Shown in pieces: positions 1 to 8,119 of a DNA stretch of 64,000 nt. The position numbers and the translations under genes are program-made. The stretch lies in assembly GCA_964563165.1 (NCBI GenBank), contig CAZLWA010000078.1, forward strand, positions 1 to 64,000. Reading direction: 5' to 3'. The notes under the pieces are model-generated. The model was not told the DNA's origin. It did not search any database and worked only from the letters and a program-made list of their open reading frames with translations. The stretch comes from CAZLWA01 sp964563165. GTDB lineage: Bacteria > CLD3 > SB21. Numbering within the stretch: the first letter of the stretch is position 1; each line of letters opens with the position of its first letter.

Positions 1-110
1 TGAAAACTGACAACTGAAAACTGACAACTGAAAACTGACAACTGAAAACTGACAACTGAAAACTGACAACTGAAAACTGACAACTGAAAACTGACAACTA
101 ATAACTAAAA
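1..110. repeat. Heptamer-phased tandem repeat upstream of infC
   Basis: Seven perfect copies of the 14-mer TGAAAACTGACAAC fill positions 1-98. Each 14-mer is two related heptamers (TGAAAAC and TGACAAC), and the tract decays into TAATAAC and TAAAAAA just before the infC ribosome binding site. The left edge of the window cuts the array, so its full length is unknown. The 7-bp period matches several other intergenic tracts in this window whose words differ. Confidence 0.95.
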
Positions 111-126
111 AAGGAGCAAGCCCATC
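111..126 (+). promoter_or_regulatory. Ribosome binding site that fixes an AUC start for infC
   Basis: AAGGAG at 111-116 is followed by a 7-nt spacer and then ATC at 124. No ATG, GTG or TTG lies in frame near it, and the protein reads as a complete IF-3 N-terminus from this ATC. The next in-frame candidate, the GTG at 172, would remove the conserved start of the N domain. Confidence 0.8.
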
Positions 127-639
127 GGAAAAGAAGCCAAAATTCGAATTAATGAAGGGATCCGCGTCGCTAAAGTGCGGCTGATCGGATCGAACGGAGA
201 ACAGGTCGGCGTCGTAGACACCAAGGAAGCCTTGCGCATGGCGCGTGAGGAAGGACTGGATCTTTTGGAGATCGTGCCGAATGCCGAGCCGCCGGTTTGC
301 AAAGTAATCGGCTACGGGAAATATCGGTACGAGATTCAAAAGAAGGAAAAAGATGCGCGGAAAAAACACACGCACACCGGGGAAGTGAAAGAACTGAGGT
401 TCCGGCCCGTGACGGACGATCACGATTATTTGTTCAAGATCAAACACGCGATCAATTTCTTATCGGAGGGCTATAAAATCAAATTGGTTATCGTATATAA
501 GGGCCGGGAAATTGCCAACAAAGAATCCGGTGCGGAACTGGCCGAACGCATGGTCAAAGACCTGGAAACCGTCGGTAAACTTGACGGCCCGATGAAATTT
601 GAAGGCCGCAATATGGTAATGATTTTTGTAAAGAAGTAA
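124..639 (+). CDS. infC: Translation initiation factor IF-3
   Basis: IF-3 binds the 30S subunit, prevents premature 50S joining and checks the start codon and initiator tRNA. Read from the ATC at 124, the product has 171 residues. Its N domain begins IGKEAKIRINEGIRVAKVRL and contains the family signature LLEIVPNAEPPVCKVIGYGK, followed by a lysine-rich linker and the C domain with the KELRFRP segment and a GRNMVMIFVKK end. Length and order match the family. It heads infC-rpmI-rplT. In E. coli infC starts with AUU and IF-3 represses its own translation by rejecting that codon; the ATC here suggests the same control. The start codon is inferred from the good AAGGAG site and from homology of the N-terminus. 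Identity is certain. Confidence 0.97.
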   Translation: MGKEAKIRINEGIRVAKVRLIGSNGEQVGVVDTKEALRMAREEGLDLLEIVPNAEPPVCKVIGYGKYRYEIQKKEKDARKKHTHTGEVKELRFRPVTDDHDYLFKIKHAINFLSEGYKIKLVIVYKGREIANKESGAELAERMVKDLETVGKLDGPMKFEGRNMVMIFVKK

Positions 640-694
640 TTTTTCCGCGACGGCAATAAACGAAAATTTATTAATCTAAACATAGGAGAGAAAA

Positions 695-892
695 ATGCCT
701 AAAATGAAAACGAACAGCGGCGCCAAGAAGCGATTTCAGGTGACCGGCAAAGGAAAATTGATGAGAAAAAAATCCACCAATCGCCACTTGTTAAGCAGCA
801 AGTCGAATAAACGCAAACGTCATTTAACCGGCAAGCACGAAGTGCACGAAACCGACGTGAAGCGCGTGATGCGCATGCTCGGGTTGAGGTAA
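695..892 (+). CDS. rpmI: 50S ribosomal protein L35
   Basis: This is a 65-residue, very basic protein of the large ribosomal subunit. It begins MPKMKTNSGAKKRF and carries the family pattern of a lysine-rich core (KGKLMRKKS, RHLLSSKSNKRKR) and a C-terminal helix ending in MLGLR. A good AGGAGAG site lies 6 nt before the ATG. It sits 55 bp after infC and 47 bp before rplT in the conserved three-gene operon. In enterobacteria, L20 represses this operon through the mRNA; I could not identify an L20-binding structure in the short spacers here. Confidence 0.98.
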   Translation: MPKMKTNSGAKKRFQVTGKGKLMRKKSTNRHLLSSKSNKRKRHLTGKHEVHETDVKRVMRMLGLR

Positions 893-939
893 TTCGAGGA
901 GTAACCAATTATTAAAATTAATTTAACGGGAGAAAATTT

Positions 940-1296
940 ATGCCACGTGTAACCAACAATCCGGCATCCAAAGCCCGCCGCAAGAAGATATTCGAAAAGG
1001 CGAAAGGCAATTGGGGCAATCGAAAGAATGTTCTGCGCACCGCGATCGAAACCGTCGAAAAAGGCATGACGTATGCCACCCGCGATCGTAAACTAAAAAA
1101 GCGCAATTTCCGCGCTCTCTGGATCGTCCGCATCAATGCGGCCGTTCGCGCGCACGGTATGAGCTATTCGAAATTCATCGCCGCCCTGAAAAAGCATAAC
1201 ATTAATATCAATCGTAAAGTGTTGGCCGATCTTGCGATGAACGACGCGCCGGCTTTTGACAAATTGATCGAAACGGCGAAACAAGAAGCTAAGTAG
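940..1296 (+). CDS. rplT: 50S ribosomal protein L20
   Basis: L20 binds 23S rRNA directly, is needed early in 50S assembly and feeds back on its own operon in several bacteria. The 118-residue product has the full family layout: the N-terminal RVTNNPASKARRKKIFEKAKG extension that threads into rRNA, then the globular part with RDRKLKKRNFRALWIVRINA and the conserved end INRKVLADLAMNDAPAF. Upstream is GGGAGAA before the ATG. It is the last gene of the infC operon, and a strong intrinsic terminator follows about 60 bp downstream. Confidence 0.98.
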   Translation: MPRVTNNPASKARRKKIFEKAKGNWGNRKNVLRTAIETVEKGMTYATRDRKLKKRNFRALWIVRINAAVRAHGMSYSKFIAALKKHNININRKVLADLAMNDAPAFDKLIETAKQEAK

Positions 1297-1308
1297 ATTT
1301 CGTTGTAG

Positions 1309-1341
1309 AGACTTCCCGGGTCTTTAAGACTTGGGAAGTCT
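1309..1341. repeat. Nested palindrome, 15-nt arms and TTA loop
   Basis: The arms AGACTTCCCGGGTCT (1309-1323) and AGACTTGGGAAGTCT (1327-1341) pair over their full length, using two G.U pairs, around a TTA loop. Each arm is itself nearly palindromic. The same element, with a perfect stem, recurs at 55802-55834, and a relative with ACTTGCCAAGT cores occurs at 13687-13721. Confidence 0.9.
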
Positions 1342-1355
1342 TGCATTGTTGCCAT

Positions 1356-1400
1356 AGCCTTGAGCGGTAATTATTTATTGCTTTAGGCTTTTTGTTTTTT
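1356..1400 (+). terminator. Intrinsic terminator of the infC-rpmI-rplT operon
   Basis: A 15-pair hairpin forms between AGCCTTGAGCGGTAA (1356-1370) and TTATTGCTTTAGGCT (1375-1389). It has one T-T mismatch, a few G.U pairs and a TTAT loop. A run rich in T (TTTTTGTTTTTTG) follows at once. Its position after rplT and before pheS fits termination of the ribosomal operon. Confidence 0.85.
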
Positions 1401-1418
1401 GTATATTTGAAAGAATAG

Positions 1419-1513
1419 CCGCAAAGCGCGCCAAGAGCGTGCCGAGATCACCATGATCTTAAAAAATTATTTCCCAGCGAACTTCGCGTAAATTTTCTCT
1501 GCGTTCTTTGCGG
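1419..1513. repeat. Diverged inverted repeat before pheS
   Basis: CCGCAAAG at 1419-1426 is answered by CTTTGCGG at 1506-1513. The flanking parts of the arms (GCGCGCCAAGAG against CTCTGCGTT) match only partly. The element fills most of the 130 bp between the terminator and pheS. It resembles the CCACAAAG/CTTTGTGG elements at 2551 and 57080 and may be a member of that family. Confidence 0.6.
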
Positions 1514-1530
1514 TAAAAAATTATCGGAAC

Positions 1531-2544
1531 ATGATCAACGAATTAGAGAAAATAAAAGAACAGTTTATTGCGGAAGTGGACGGCAAGAAATTCACGCGCG
1601 CTGCCTTGGAGCAAGTCCATGCGAAATACGTAGGCCGTAAAGGCGTGATCACCGAAGCAACGGCACGATTGAAAGAAATTCCGAAAGAGCAAAAACCCCA
1701 GGTTGGGAAAATTCTCAACGAGGTGAAACATTTCGTCGAGGAAAAATTAGCCCTGATTAAAAAAGATGTCGCGGACGCGGAGGGGATTAAGGAACAAGCG
1801 TTCGACGAGTCGTTGCCGGAAAGAAAAGAATTTATCGGGCATACGCATCCGCTGACGTTGGTATTGGATGAAATCAAGTCGGTTTTTTACGGCATGGGTT
1901 TTACGGCGGAGGACGGGCCGGAAGTGGAATCGGATTATTACAATTTCGAGGCGGTCAATATTCCCAAGGATCATCCCGCCCGCAATATGCAGGACACGTT
2001 TTTCATCAATGATAACACGGTTTTGAGGACCCATACTTCGCCCGTGCAGGCGCGCACCATGCAGCGGCAAAAGCCGCCTATCCGCATGATCTGTCCCGGG
2101 CGCGTGTACCGTAAAGATACGCCGGACGCCACGCATTCGCCGTTTTTTAATCAGGTGGAAGGACTGGTCGTGGATGAAGATGTGAGTTTTGCGGATCTGA
2201 AAGGCACGTTGTCCGCCTTTGTGCACCGCATGTTCGGCAAGGATATCGGGACGCGGTTTCGCCCGTCTTATTTTTCGTTCACCGAGCCCAGTGCGGAAGT
2301 GGATATCGAATGTATTTTCTGCAAAGGGCAGGGATGCCGCGTATGTAAAAATTCAGGCTGGATTGAGATCATGGGATCCGGTATGGTGCATCCGAAATTA
2401 TTTGAATATGCCGGCTATGAAAAAGGACGCTACACGGGTTACGCTTTCGGAATGGGGGTGGACCGTATCGCGATGCTGGTCTATGACGTGAACGATCTGC
2501 GGTTATTTTTTGAAAATGACGTAAGGTTCTTGGCGCAATTTTGA
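1531..2544 (+). CDS. pheS: Phenylalanyl-tRNA synthetase alpha subunit
   Basis: This is the catalytic alpha chain of the alpha2beta2 enzyme that charges tRNA-Phe. The 337-residue product has an N-terminal coiled-coil arm (about 1-90) and the class II core. Visible motifs are HPARNMQDTF, the motif 2 region RMICPGRVYRKDTPDATHSP, and motif 3 GMGVDRIAMLVYDVNDLR near the end. A CIFC..GCRVC cysteine set (about residues 250-260) is usual for many bacterial PheS proteins and probably binds zinc. Homology runs from the first ATG. The usual partner pheT does not follow: the next genes are unrelated, so the beta subunit must be encoded elsewhere. Confidence 0.97.
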   Translation: MINELEKIKEQFIAEVDGKKFTRAALEQVHAKYVGRKGVITEATARLKEIPKEQKPQVGKILNEVKHFVEEKLALIKKDVADAEGIKEQAFDESLPERKEFIGHTHPLTLVLDEIKSVFYGMGFTAEDGPEVESDYYNFEAVNIPKDHPARNMQDTFFINDNTVLRTHTSPVQARTMQRQKPPIRMICPGRVYRKDTPDATHSPFFNQVEGLVVDEDVSFADLKGTLSAFVHRMFGKDIGTRFRPSYFSFTEPSAEVDIECIFCKGQGCRVCKNSGWIEIMGSGMVHPKLFEYAGYEKGRYTGYAFGMGVDRIAMLVYDVNDLRLFFENDVRFLAQF

Positions 2545-2550
2545 GAATAG

Positions 2551-2609
2551 CCACAAAGACTCAAAGACTCTAAGGCTAAATAATCCTTCGTATCTCAGTG
2601 TCTTTGTGG
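2551..2609. repeat. CCACAAAGAC inverted repeat after pheS
   Basis: The 25-nt arms at 2551-2575 and 2585-2609 begin CCACAAAGAC and end GTCTTTGTGG, with a few internal mismatches and a 9-nt loop. There is no T-run, so it is not a standard terminator, though the RNA could fold strongly. Similar sequence occurs at 57080-57139, and half-elements occur near 54174 and 60597. Confidence 0.8.
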
Positions 2610-2632
2610 TGCGTGTTTAGAAAGGGAAATTG

Positions 2633-2824
2633 ATGTCCGGGTATTTCAGATTTTTATTATTGAGTATTTTATTTTATCTCGTATTCAAGGCCATAAGGAA
2701 GATTTCTATTCTTGGCCAGTCGCGCGGGCGAAATTCGCAAGATCGCGACGCATCCAAAGAAGTCAAAAATGCATCGTTCAATTCCGAAGATGTCACGGAC
2801 GCAACATTCAAGGATATTAAATAA
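2633..2824 (+). CDS. Small single-pass membrane protein
   Basis: The product has about 63 residues: a hydrophobic segment (FRFLLLSILFYLVFKAI) followed by a basic and then polar tail rich in D, N and S. It resembles the short membrane proteins often annotated as DUF4834 in the FCB group, but I cannot confirm the family. An AAAGGGA site lies just upstream, and a TTG directly before the ATG is an alternative start. Its TAA at 2822 is one base from the ridA ATG, so the two are probably co-transcribed. Function is unknown. Confidence 0.65.
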   Translation: MSGYFRFLLLSILFYLVFKAIRKISILGQSRGRNSQDRDASKEVKNASFNSEDVTDATFKDIK

Positions 2825-2825
2825 C

Positions 2826-3215
2826 ATGCCGAAAAAAATCGTCAAGACACCTCACGCACCGGCTCCGATCGGGCCTTACAATCAGGGTATTGTCGCCGGC
2901 GGAAAAATGATCTTCACCTCCGGACAGATCGCCATTGACCCGAAAACCAATCAGGTCGCGGATCTGGACATACGCGGACAAACGCGGCTGGTCCTCGGGA
3001 ACGTAAAAGCCATCTTGAAAGCCGGCGGCTCCGGCCTGAACCGCGTGGTCAAGACGACCGTGTATCTGAAAAGCATGAACGATTTCGCCGCCATGAACGA
3101 AGTCTACGCGGAATTTCTTTCCGAAAGCGCCCCCGCGCGTTCTACCGTGGAAGTATCCCGTTTACCGAAAGATGTGCTCGTCGAAATCGATTGTATTGCG
3201 CTGATTGAAAAATGA
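2826..3215 (+). CDS. ridA: RidA family enamine/imine deaminase
   Basis: RidA hydrolyses reactive 2-aminoacrylate and related imines released by PLP enzymes, protecting metabolism from their damage. The 129-residue product has the standard YjgF/RidA length and motifs: APAPIGPYNQGIVAGG at the start, GQIAIDP, the VVKTTVYLKSMNDF strand-helix, and the active-site arginine in APARSTVEVSRLPKDVLVEI. The longer open frame that begins at 2712 is not the real start, because it reads through the preceding gene in another frame; the ATG at 2826 gives the family N-terminus. The stop codon overlaps the ATG of the lipid kinase gene as ATGA. Confidence 0.95.
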   Translation: MPKKIVKTPHAPAPIGPYNQGIVAGGKMIFTSGQIAIDPKTNQVADLDIRGQTRLVLGNVKAILKAGGSGLNRVVKTTVYLKSMNDFAAMNEVYAEFLSESAPARSTVEVSRLPKDVLVEIDCIALIEK

Positions 3216-4204
3216 CGATTCCTGACCGCTCCCGACTCAAGGCAGAAGCGGAGATTAATGATGTTGACCATGCTCGGAAAATTATGAATGAAAAATGGTT
3301 TTTGGTGATCAATCCTACCGCGAATCGCGGCGCAGGCGCGAAATGCGTTCCGGTCATTCGGAAAATATTGAACGAAAGAAATATCGCCCACGAGGTGCTG
3401 GTCACGACGCAATCCAGTGACGCCCTTCCGTATGTGGAGGAGAAATCGTATGACTGTACGATGATCGTCGCCTGCGGCGGAGACGGTACGGTGCACGAAG
3501 TGATCAACGGAATGATGCAGGCGAAATCAAAGAACGGAACGGCCGCTCCGATGGCGGCGCTTGGTGTGCTGCCGATCGGTTCAGGCAACGATTTTGTGAA
3601 AATGCTGAATATTCCCCTCGATCTCGGAAAGGCGATGGATATTTTAGTTCAAAAAAAAACGATGCCCATCGATATCGGTGAAATCAGCGTAGACGGACAT
3701 CACGTGCGTTTTTTTGACAATAACGTGGGCGTGGGATTTGACGCGTATGTGAATTATGAGAGCATCAAGATCAAACATCTTCGCGGCGTGTTGATTTATC
3801 TCGCGGCAGTGCTCAAATCGTTGTTTCGATACAAGCATCCGGTCGTAGATTACACCATCAACGGAAGTCCGCAGCGCAGAAAGATTTTATTAATGACGAC
3901 CGGCAACGGGCGTTGTTCCGGCGGCGGGTTTTATATCACGCCGAATGCCAAAATAGACGACGGCCTGTTCGATATCTGCGTGGTTGATTCGATGAATAAA
4001 TGGAATATGTTAAGAAATCTTCCGAAAGTCATGACCGGTTCGCATCTGGGCCTGAAAGAAGTATCCCTATACCAGGTCCGGGAAATCCGGATTCAATCCA
4101 AGGACGCTCTGCCCATCCATGCGGACGGCGAAGTGGTTTCGCTGGATGCCCATGACATTCGTATGAGAATTATTCCTTCGGCGCTTACCGCCGTTACCGG
4201 TTGA
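3212..4204 (+). CDS. DgkB/YegS-family lipid kinase
   Basis: This family phosphorylates diacylglycerol or related lipids with ATP at the inner membrane face. Visible are the N-terminal WFLVINPTANRGAG strand and glycine turn, the nucleotide-binding VACGGDGTVHEVINGM, LGVLPIGSGNDFVK, and the C-terminal INPSPQ-like beta domain with TTGNGRCSGGGFYITPNA, DDGLFDI and a final HADGEV, all family hallmarks. The ATG at 3212 overlaps the ridA stop. A start at 3284 (MNEKWFLVINP) would match the usual family N-terminus better, and neither has a strong ribosome site. The exact lipid substrate cannot be told from sequence. Confidence 0.92.
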   Translation: MTIPDRSRLKAEAEINDVDHARKIMNEKWFLVINPTANRGAGAKCVPVIRKILNERNIAHEVLVTTQSSDALPYVEEKSYDCTMIVACGGDGTVHEVINGMMQAKSKNGTAAPMAALGVLPIGSGNDFVKMLNIPLDLGKAMDILVQKKTMPIDIGEISVDGHHVRFFDNNVGVGFDAYVNYESIKIKHLRGVLIYLAAVLKSLFRYKHPVVDYTINGSPQRRKILLMTTGNGRCSGGGFYITPNAKIDDGLFDICVVDSMNKWNMLRNLPKVMTGSHLGLKEVSLYQVREIRIQSKDALPIHADGEVVSLDAHDIRMRIIPSALTAVTG

Positions 4205-4263
4205 AATCTATATTCGTTTTCTAAAATAATTGATGAAGATAATTTTTTATCGGAAGAATTGCT

Positions 4264-5901
4264 ATGGCCCCTCCCAAAAAGAAACCCGCCGCTGAAAATA
4301 CCGAAAAGAATCAGGAAATTGAGATCGTCGAATATGAATTGATGCCCAAAAAAGCATTGAAACGCGAAAAGAAAACCGAAGACAATCTTTCTTTGGATGA
4401 ACTGCTGAAAGAAGCGCTGCCGGTGCTGACGGATGTGAGTAAGGAAGCTTCTTTTAGAAAACAGCGCAAAGAGCAGATCGAAGTTCCCGACGAGTCGCTG
4501 AACATTTATTCCCTCGGCTATCTGCAGAATTTTTCCGATCAACTCATTGAGACCGTTCAGCTGATTGAACGGAATAAACCGCTGGACATTCGGGACCGCG
4601 ACGTCGCGCATCGCTGTTTTAGCGTTCGCGAATGTCCGGATCAGGCGTGTTCGGCATTTCACGCGCTGAATCCGCGCTGCTGGTTTGTTGCGGGCGAGAA
4701 CTGTGGCTGCCGCACGCATCTCGGGATCCCATCCTGCTTCGACTGCCAGGTGTTTCAAATGGCGACGGAACATCCGATCGCGCGTATCCGGGAAACGATC
4801 TTTTATCTGGCCGGCATGATCAAGCACCGGCAGGAGAAGATGCGGGCGTTTCAAAAAGATATCGCGGAGCTCAAAGACCGCCTGCACGAAACGCAGGACA
4901 TCAAAAAACACGAGCATCTGTCCGTAATGGACGAGACGTTATTCGAACAGCAGTTGATCAGCGAACTGGTCAATTTTTCAAAGAAGACCCAGACGTTCGA
5001 TTCCGAAAAGGACCAGGAAATTTTCGATCAGCACAAAGTTCTCACGGAACAGCTCGGTAATGCTTATTTACAACTGCAGTTGATGACGGCCGAGCTGGAA
5101 AAAACAAACAAGGATCTGGAGTACAAAGTTCTGGAACGTACGGACGACTTGCGCAAGAGCAATATGGCGTTGCGGGATGCGATCAAGAAAACGCAGGAAG
5201 CGGACCGCCTGAAATCCGAATTCATCGCCAACGTCAGCCACGAACTGCGCACGCCGCTCAATTCCATCATCGGATTTTCCAAAGTACTGATGAGCGGCAT
5301 TGACGGGGAGATCAATGATCCCCAGCGTGTGGATCTTAGTGCGATCTACAACAGCGGCCGCCATCTCCTGGAAATTATTAACAGCATTCTGGAACTGTCC
5401 AAGATCGAAGCGGGTAAGACCGAATTGCATGTCACGGCGTTCGACCTGGTCCCGATCATTGAAGAAATCATCACGGCAAGTCAAACGCTGATCATGGGTA
5501 AACGCGTTAAAATTGACGGCAAAATTCTATCGGCGCTTCCGATCATCGAGGCGGACGCAACGAAAATCCGTCAAATTATATTTAATTTGGTGTCCAACGC
5601 GTCCAAATTTACCGAAGAAGGTTATATTACCGTTCAGGCGCGCGCGGAACAAGACAACGTCTTTATCAGCGTCATGGATACAGGCATTGGGATCGATGTG
5701 AATCAGTTGGATATCATTTTTGAGAGGTTCCGGCAAGTGGACGGATCGAGCACCAGGCGCGCGGGCGGCACGGGTTTGGGCCTGAGTATTGCGAAGAAGT
5801 TTGTCGAAATGCATCACGGCGAACTAAAGGTGGAAAGCAGGCCGGGCAAGGGTTCGACGTTTACCATGGTTCTTCCGATCAAATATAAGATGGAAATGTA
5901 G
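4264..5901 (+). CDS. Sensor histidine kinase with an 8-cysteine domain
   Basis: This is a cytoplasmic sensor kinase of 545 residues with no transmembrane segment. The first 110 residues are charged linker. Residues 118-161 hold eight cysteines (118, 124, 129, 139, 147, 149, 158, 161) with a CW pair and a CFDC end. This pattern occurs in other bacterial signalling proteins and could bind metal or an Fe-S or redox group. A coiled coil follows (about 190-310). The HisKA phosphoacceptor is H326 in ANVSHELRTPLN. The ATPase domain shows the N box near 441 (NLVSNASKFT), DTGIGI near 472 and GGTGLGLS near 501. No response regulator lies next to it. Redox or metal sensing is inference; kinase identity is certain. 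Confidence 0.93.
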   Translation: MAPPKKKPAAENTEKNQEIEIVEYELMPKKALKREKKTEDNLSLDELLKEALPVLTDVSKEASFRKQRKEQIEVPDESLNIYSLGYLQNFSDQLIETVQLIERNKPLDIRDRDVAHRCFSVRECPDQACSAFHALNPRCWFVAGENCGCRTHLGIPSCFDCQVFQMATEHPIARIRETIFYLAGMIKHRQEKMRAFQKDIAELKDRLHETQDIKKHEHLSVMDETLFEQQLISELVNFSKKTQTFDSEKDQEIFDQHKVLTEQLGNAYLQLQLMTAELEKTNKDLEYKVLERTDDLRKSNMALRDAIKKTQEADRLKSEFIANVSHELRTPLNSIIGFSKVLMSGIDGEINDPQRVDLSAIYNSGRHLLEIINSILELSKIEAGKTELHVTAFDLVPIIEEIITASQTLIMGKRVKIDGKILSALPIIEADATKIRQIIFNLVSNASKFTEEGYITVQARAEQDNVFISVMDTGIGIDVNQLDIIFERFRQVDGSSTRRAGGTGLGLSIAKKFVEMHHGELKVESRPGKGSTFTMVLPIKYKMEM

Positions 5902-6073
5902 CCGGGGGATCCCTCCTTAATAGAGAAATAACAAGCCTTTCCAATGATTTTCGGTAGTTGGCCCAAAATGATTTAAATAAAGTCCTTGCCTAGCCGACGC
6001 CTTTTAAGTAGATTACAACACATTTTTCCTGATATCTGACCGGTTTCATTATTAGAAGATGAGTGAGCTTTTT

Positions 6074-8119
6074 ATGAGGTTCATGCGACTTTATTTCATG
6101 GCGGTGTTATTATTACTGGGCTGCGATAAGCCGAAAGCGCCGTCATTCTTAGCCGATATTGAAATTCCGCTTTTCAAGAATAAATACGATTACCGCGATA
6201 TCGACGGGAAAGGCTATTCAGCAGATACGACCGCAACCGGCGACACGGTCCTGGTTGATATTGATAGGACGGAACCGTTTACCGTAAAAGACAATCTCAA
6301 AGCGGACCCGACCAATCATACGACGGCGGGCACGATCAACAATGATCTAAGAATCCGTGATTCGGTAACCACCAATTATTCTTTGGGTTTGTTGGCGCCC
6401 CCCGGCGTAGACGCGTTGCACAATACCACCGCCGTTATTCCCGGATTTGTCATTCCCAATACGAGTAAGAATATCAATTTTCCGACTTTCACTTCCGTCA
6501 CTGCATATACCGGCACACTGCGTGTCGTCGTAACTAATAATACTCAAGTAACAGATACAGCGCTTTACGTGGTAGTTTTCAACTCGTCTAATGGTGTACG
6601 TCTGGACAGTTTCAAGCTCACGACTCTCACCACAGGCAGTTCTCAAACCCACACCCGGACATTCTTCGCACCGGCGGATACGATAGCCATTACTCCAATC
6701 ACGGTGCGCGTAAGCGGCGGTTCATCCGGATCGGTAGGTTCCGTTCTGGTCGACACGAGCCGCGCCGTCAGTGTCAAAACTGTTTTTGATATCACAGCTT
6801 CAAGCATTACCGGTCTATTTCCTGCTCAAACGATTATCAAGAATGATTCTGTCCAGTCTAATTCCAATTCTACGATTGACACGGCCGTGATCAGCTCCGG
6901 TAAAATTGACTTCAGGGTTACCAGAAAGAGTCTAACCGTAAGTTCGACGGTAACCATCACATCGTCGGATTTTATCAAGCCGGGGGGCGGCCAGTTAGAT
7001 ACTTTCATAACAATGCCCGCTAACGGGACTTTCCTAATTAAGAGCGTCAATTTGACCGGTTACAGATTCAGACCGAGCGGGTATGACATCGGGCTCAACA
7101 AACAATACGCGCGTTATACCGCAACCATCGTGACGTCTGCATCCGGCAGCAGCTCGACCATCGCCAATGGGCATGGCGATACGATCAAGGTCAGTGTGGA
7201 CACATTAAAGTTTGGAAAAGTCGTCGGTATTCTGAACAATGAAAATGTAAATATATCACAGCGAACAAAAGATGTTAGCATCAAATATCTCGACAGTATC
7301 GTCATTAACAGCGCCTATCTCCTGATCACGACGGAACACCAGATACAGTTTCCGGTTACATCGTTAAACTTAAACATCAGCGGCACGCGGGGCGGATCTA
7401 CGGTTACGCTGCCTACCATTAATGGAAGCATGAACGCATGGACGGGAGGCCCGCCGCAGCGGGATACAATATACTCCGTGACCGGAGTGAAGTCTTTGTT
7501 GAGCCTTTTGCCCAACACTTTGACTTTCAGCGGGAATGCTATTGTTGGAGACGGCACTACTTCCGGATCTATTTTAAGCACCGATTCGTTTAAAGTAAAA
7601 GTGTCACTGCGCGCGCCATTGATTTTTAAATTGCCCAATGACACGACTAAGAACATCATCCAGCCGGATCCGCACTCACTAGGAATGGGCGACACACTCA
7701 AGCAGCGCCTGCACGATAAATTGCTGGGAGTGACGATCAGGGCGACCATTAAGAATCATTTCCCGGTACCGGTTTCCATCCGGTTTTTTGTGGACAGCGT
7801 GAGTCAGCCGGTCCCATTTTACAACACTCCTTCGGCTTTCAAGTTCGTCTATCCGTACATGCCGTTGACGATCAATAAAGGAACCACCGATCCGATCACA
7901 GGGCTCGTCACCGCTTCCAACGACACGACGATCACGTACACGTTGACGCCCGCTGAATATCAGCGCATTTTCGTTCCCGGCGTTCCGATCTACGGCGGCT
8001 TCAAGGCGCGGCTGCTCGGCACCGGCGCCGGATTTGTGCAAATCACGACCCGTGATTTTCTGAATGTGGATGCGCATATTGAAATAGAATTTCTCATTGA
8101 TGAGGACCTCCTGAATTGA
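6074..8119 (+). CDS. Large secreted lipoprotein, function unknown
   Basis: The product has 681 residues and a lipoprotein signal ending in LLLLGC, so it is probably anchored to a membrane after export. The mature part is rich in T, S, V and N and looks beta-stranded and repetitive, as in bacterial adhesin-like or surface proteins. No catalytic motif was seen. I chose the ATG at 6074, which gives the clean signal MRFMRLYFMAVLLLLGC; an ATG at 6059 would add five residues. Its TGA overlaps the TTG start of the next gene, an outer-membrane protein, which suggests the two are made together. It has no characterised relative that I recognise. Confidence 0.75.
   Translation: MRFMRLYFMAVLLLLGCDKPKAPSFLADIEIPLFKNKYDYRDIDGKGYSADTTATGDTVLVDIDRTEPFTVKDNLKADPTNHTTAGTINNDLRIRDSVTTNYSLGLLAPPGVDALHNTTAVIPGFVIPNTSKNINFPTFTSVTAYTGTLRVVVTNNTQVTDTALYVVVFNSSNGVRLDSFKLTTLTTGSSQTHTRTFFAPADTIAITPITVRVSGGSSGSVGSVLVDTSRAVSVKTVFDITASSITGLFPAQTIIKNDSVQSNSNSTIDTAVISSGKIDFRVTRKSLTVSSTVTITSSDFIKPGGGQLDTFITMPANGTFLIKSVNLTGYRFRPSGYDIGLNKQYARYTATIVTSASGSSSTIANGHGDTIKVSVDTLKFGKVVGILNNENVNISQRTKDVSIKYLDSIVINSAYLLITTEHQIQFPVTSLNLNISGTRGGSTVTLPTINGSMNAWTGGPPQRDTIYSVTGVKSLLSLLPNTLTFSGNAIVGDGTTSGSILSTDSFKVKVSLRAPLIFKLPNDTTKNIIQPDPHSLGMGDTLKQRLHDKLLGVTIRATIKNHFPVPVSIRFFVDSVSQPVPFYNTPSAFKFVYPYMPLTINKGTTDPITGLVTASNDTTITYTLTPAEYQRIFVPGVPIYGGFKARLLGTGAGFVQITTRDFLNVDAHIEIEFLIDEDLLN

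Noticed and set aside
1747..2226. Minus-strand frame of 159 codons
   Set aside because: It is antisense to pheS, which is fully accounted for.
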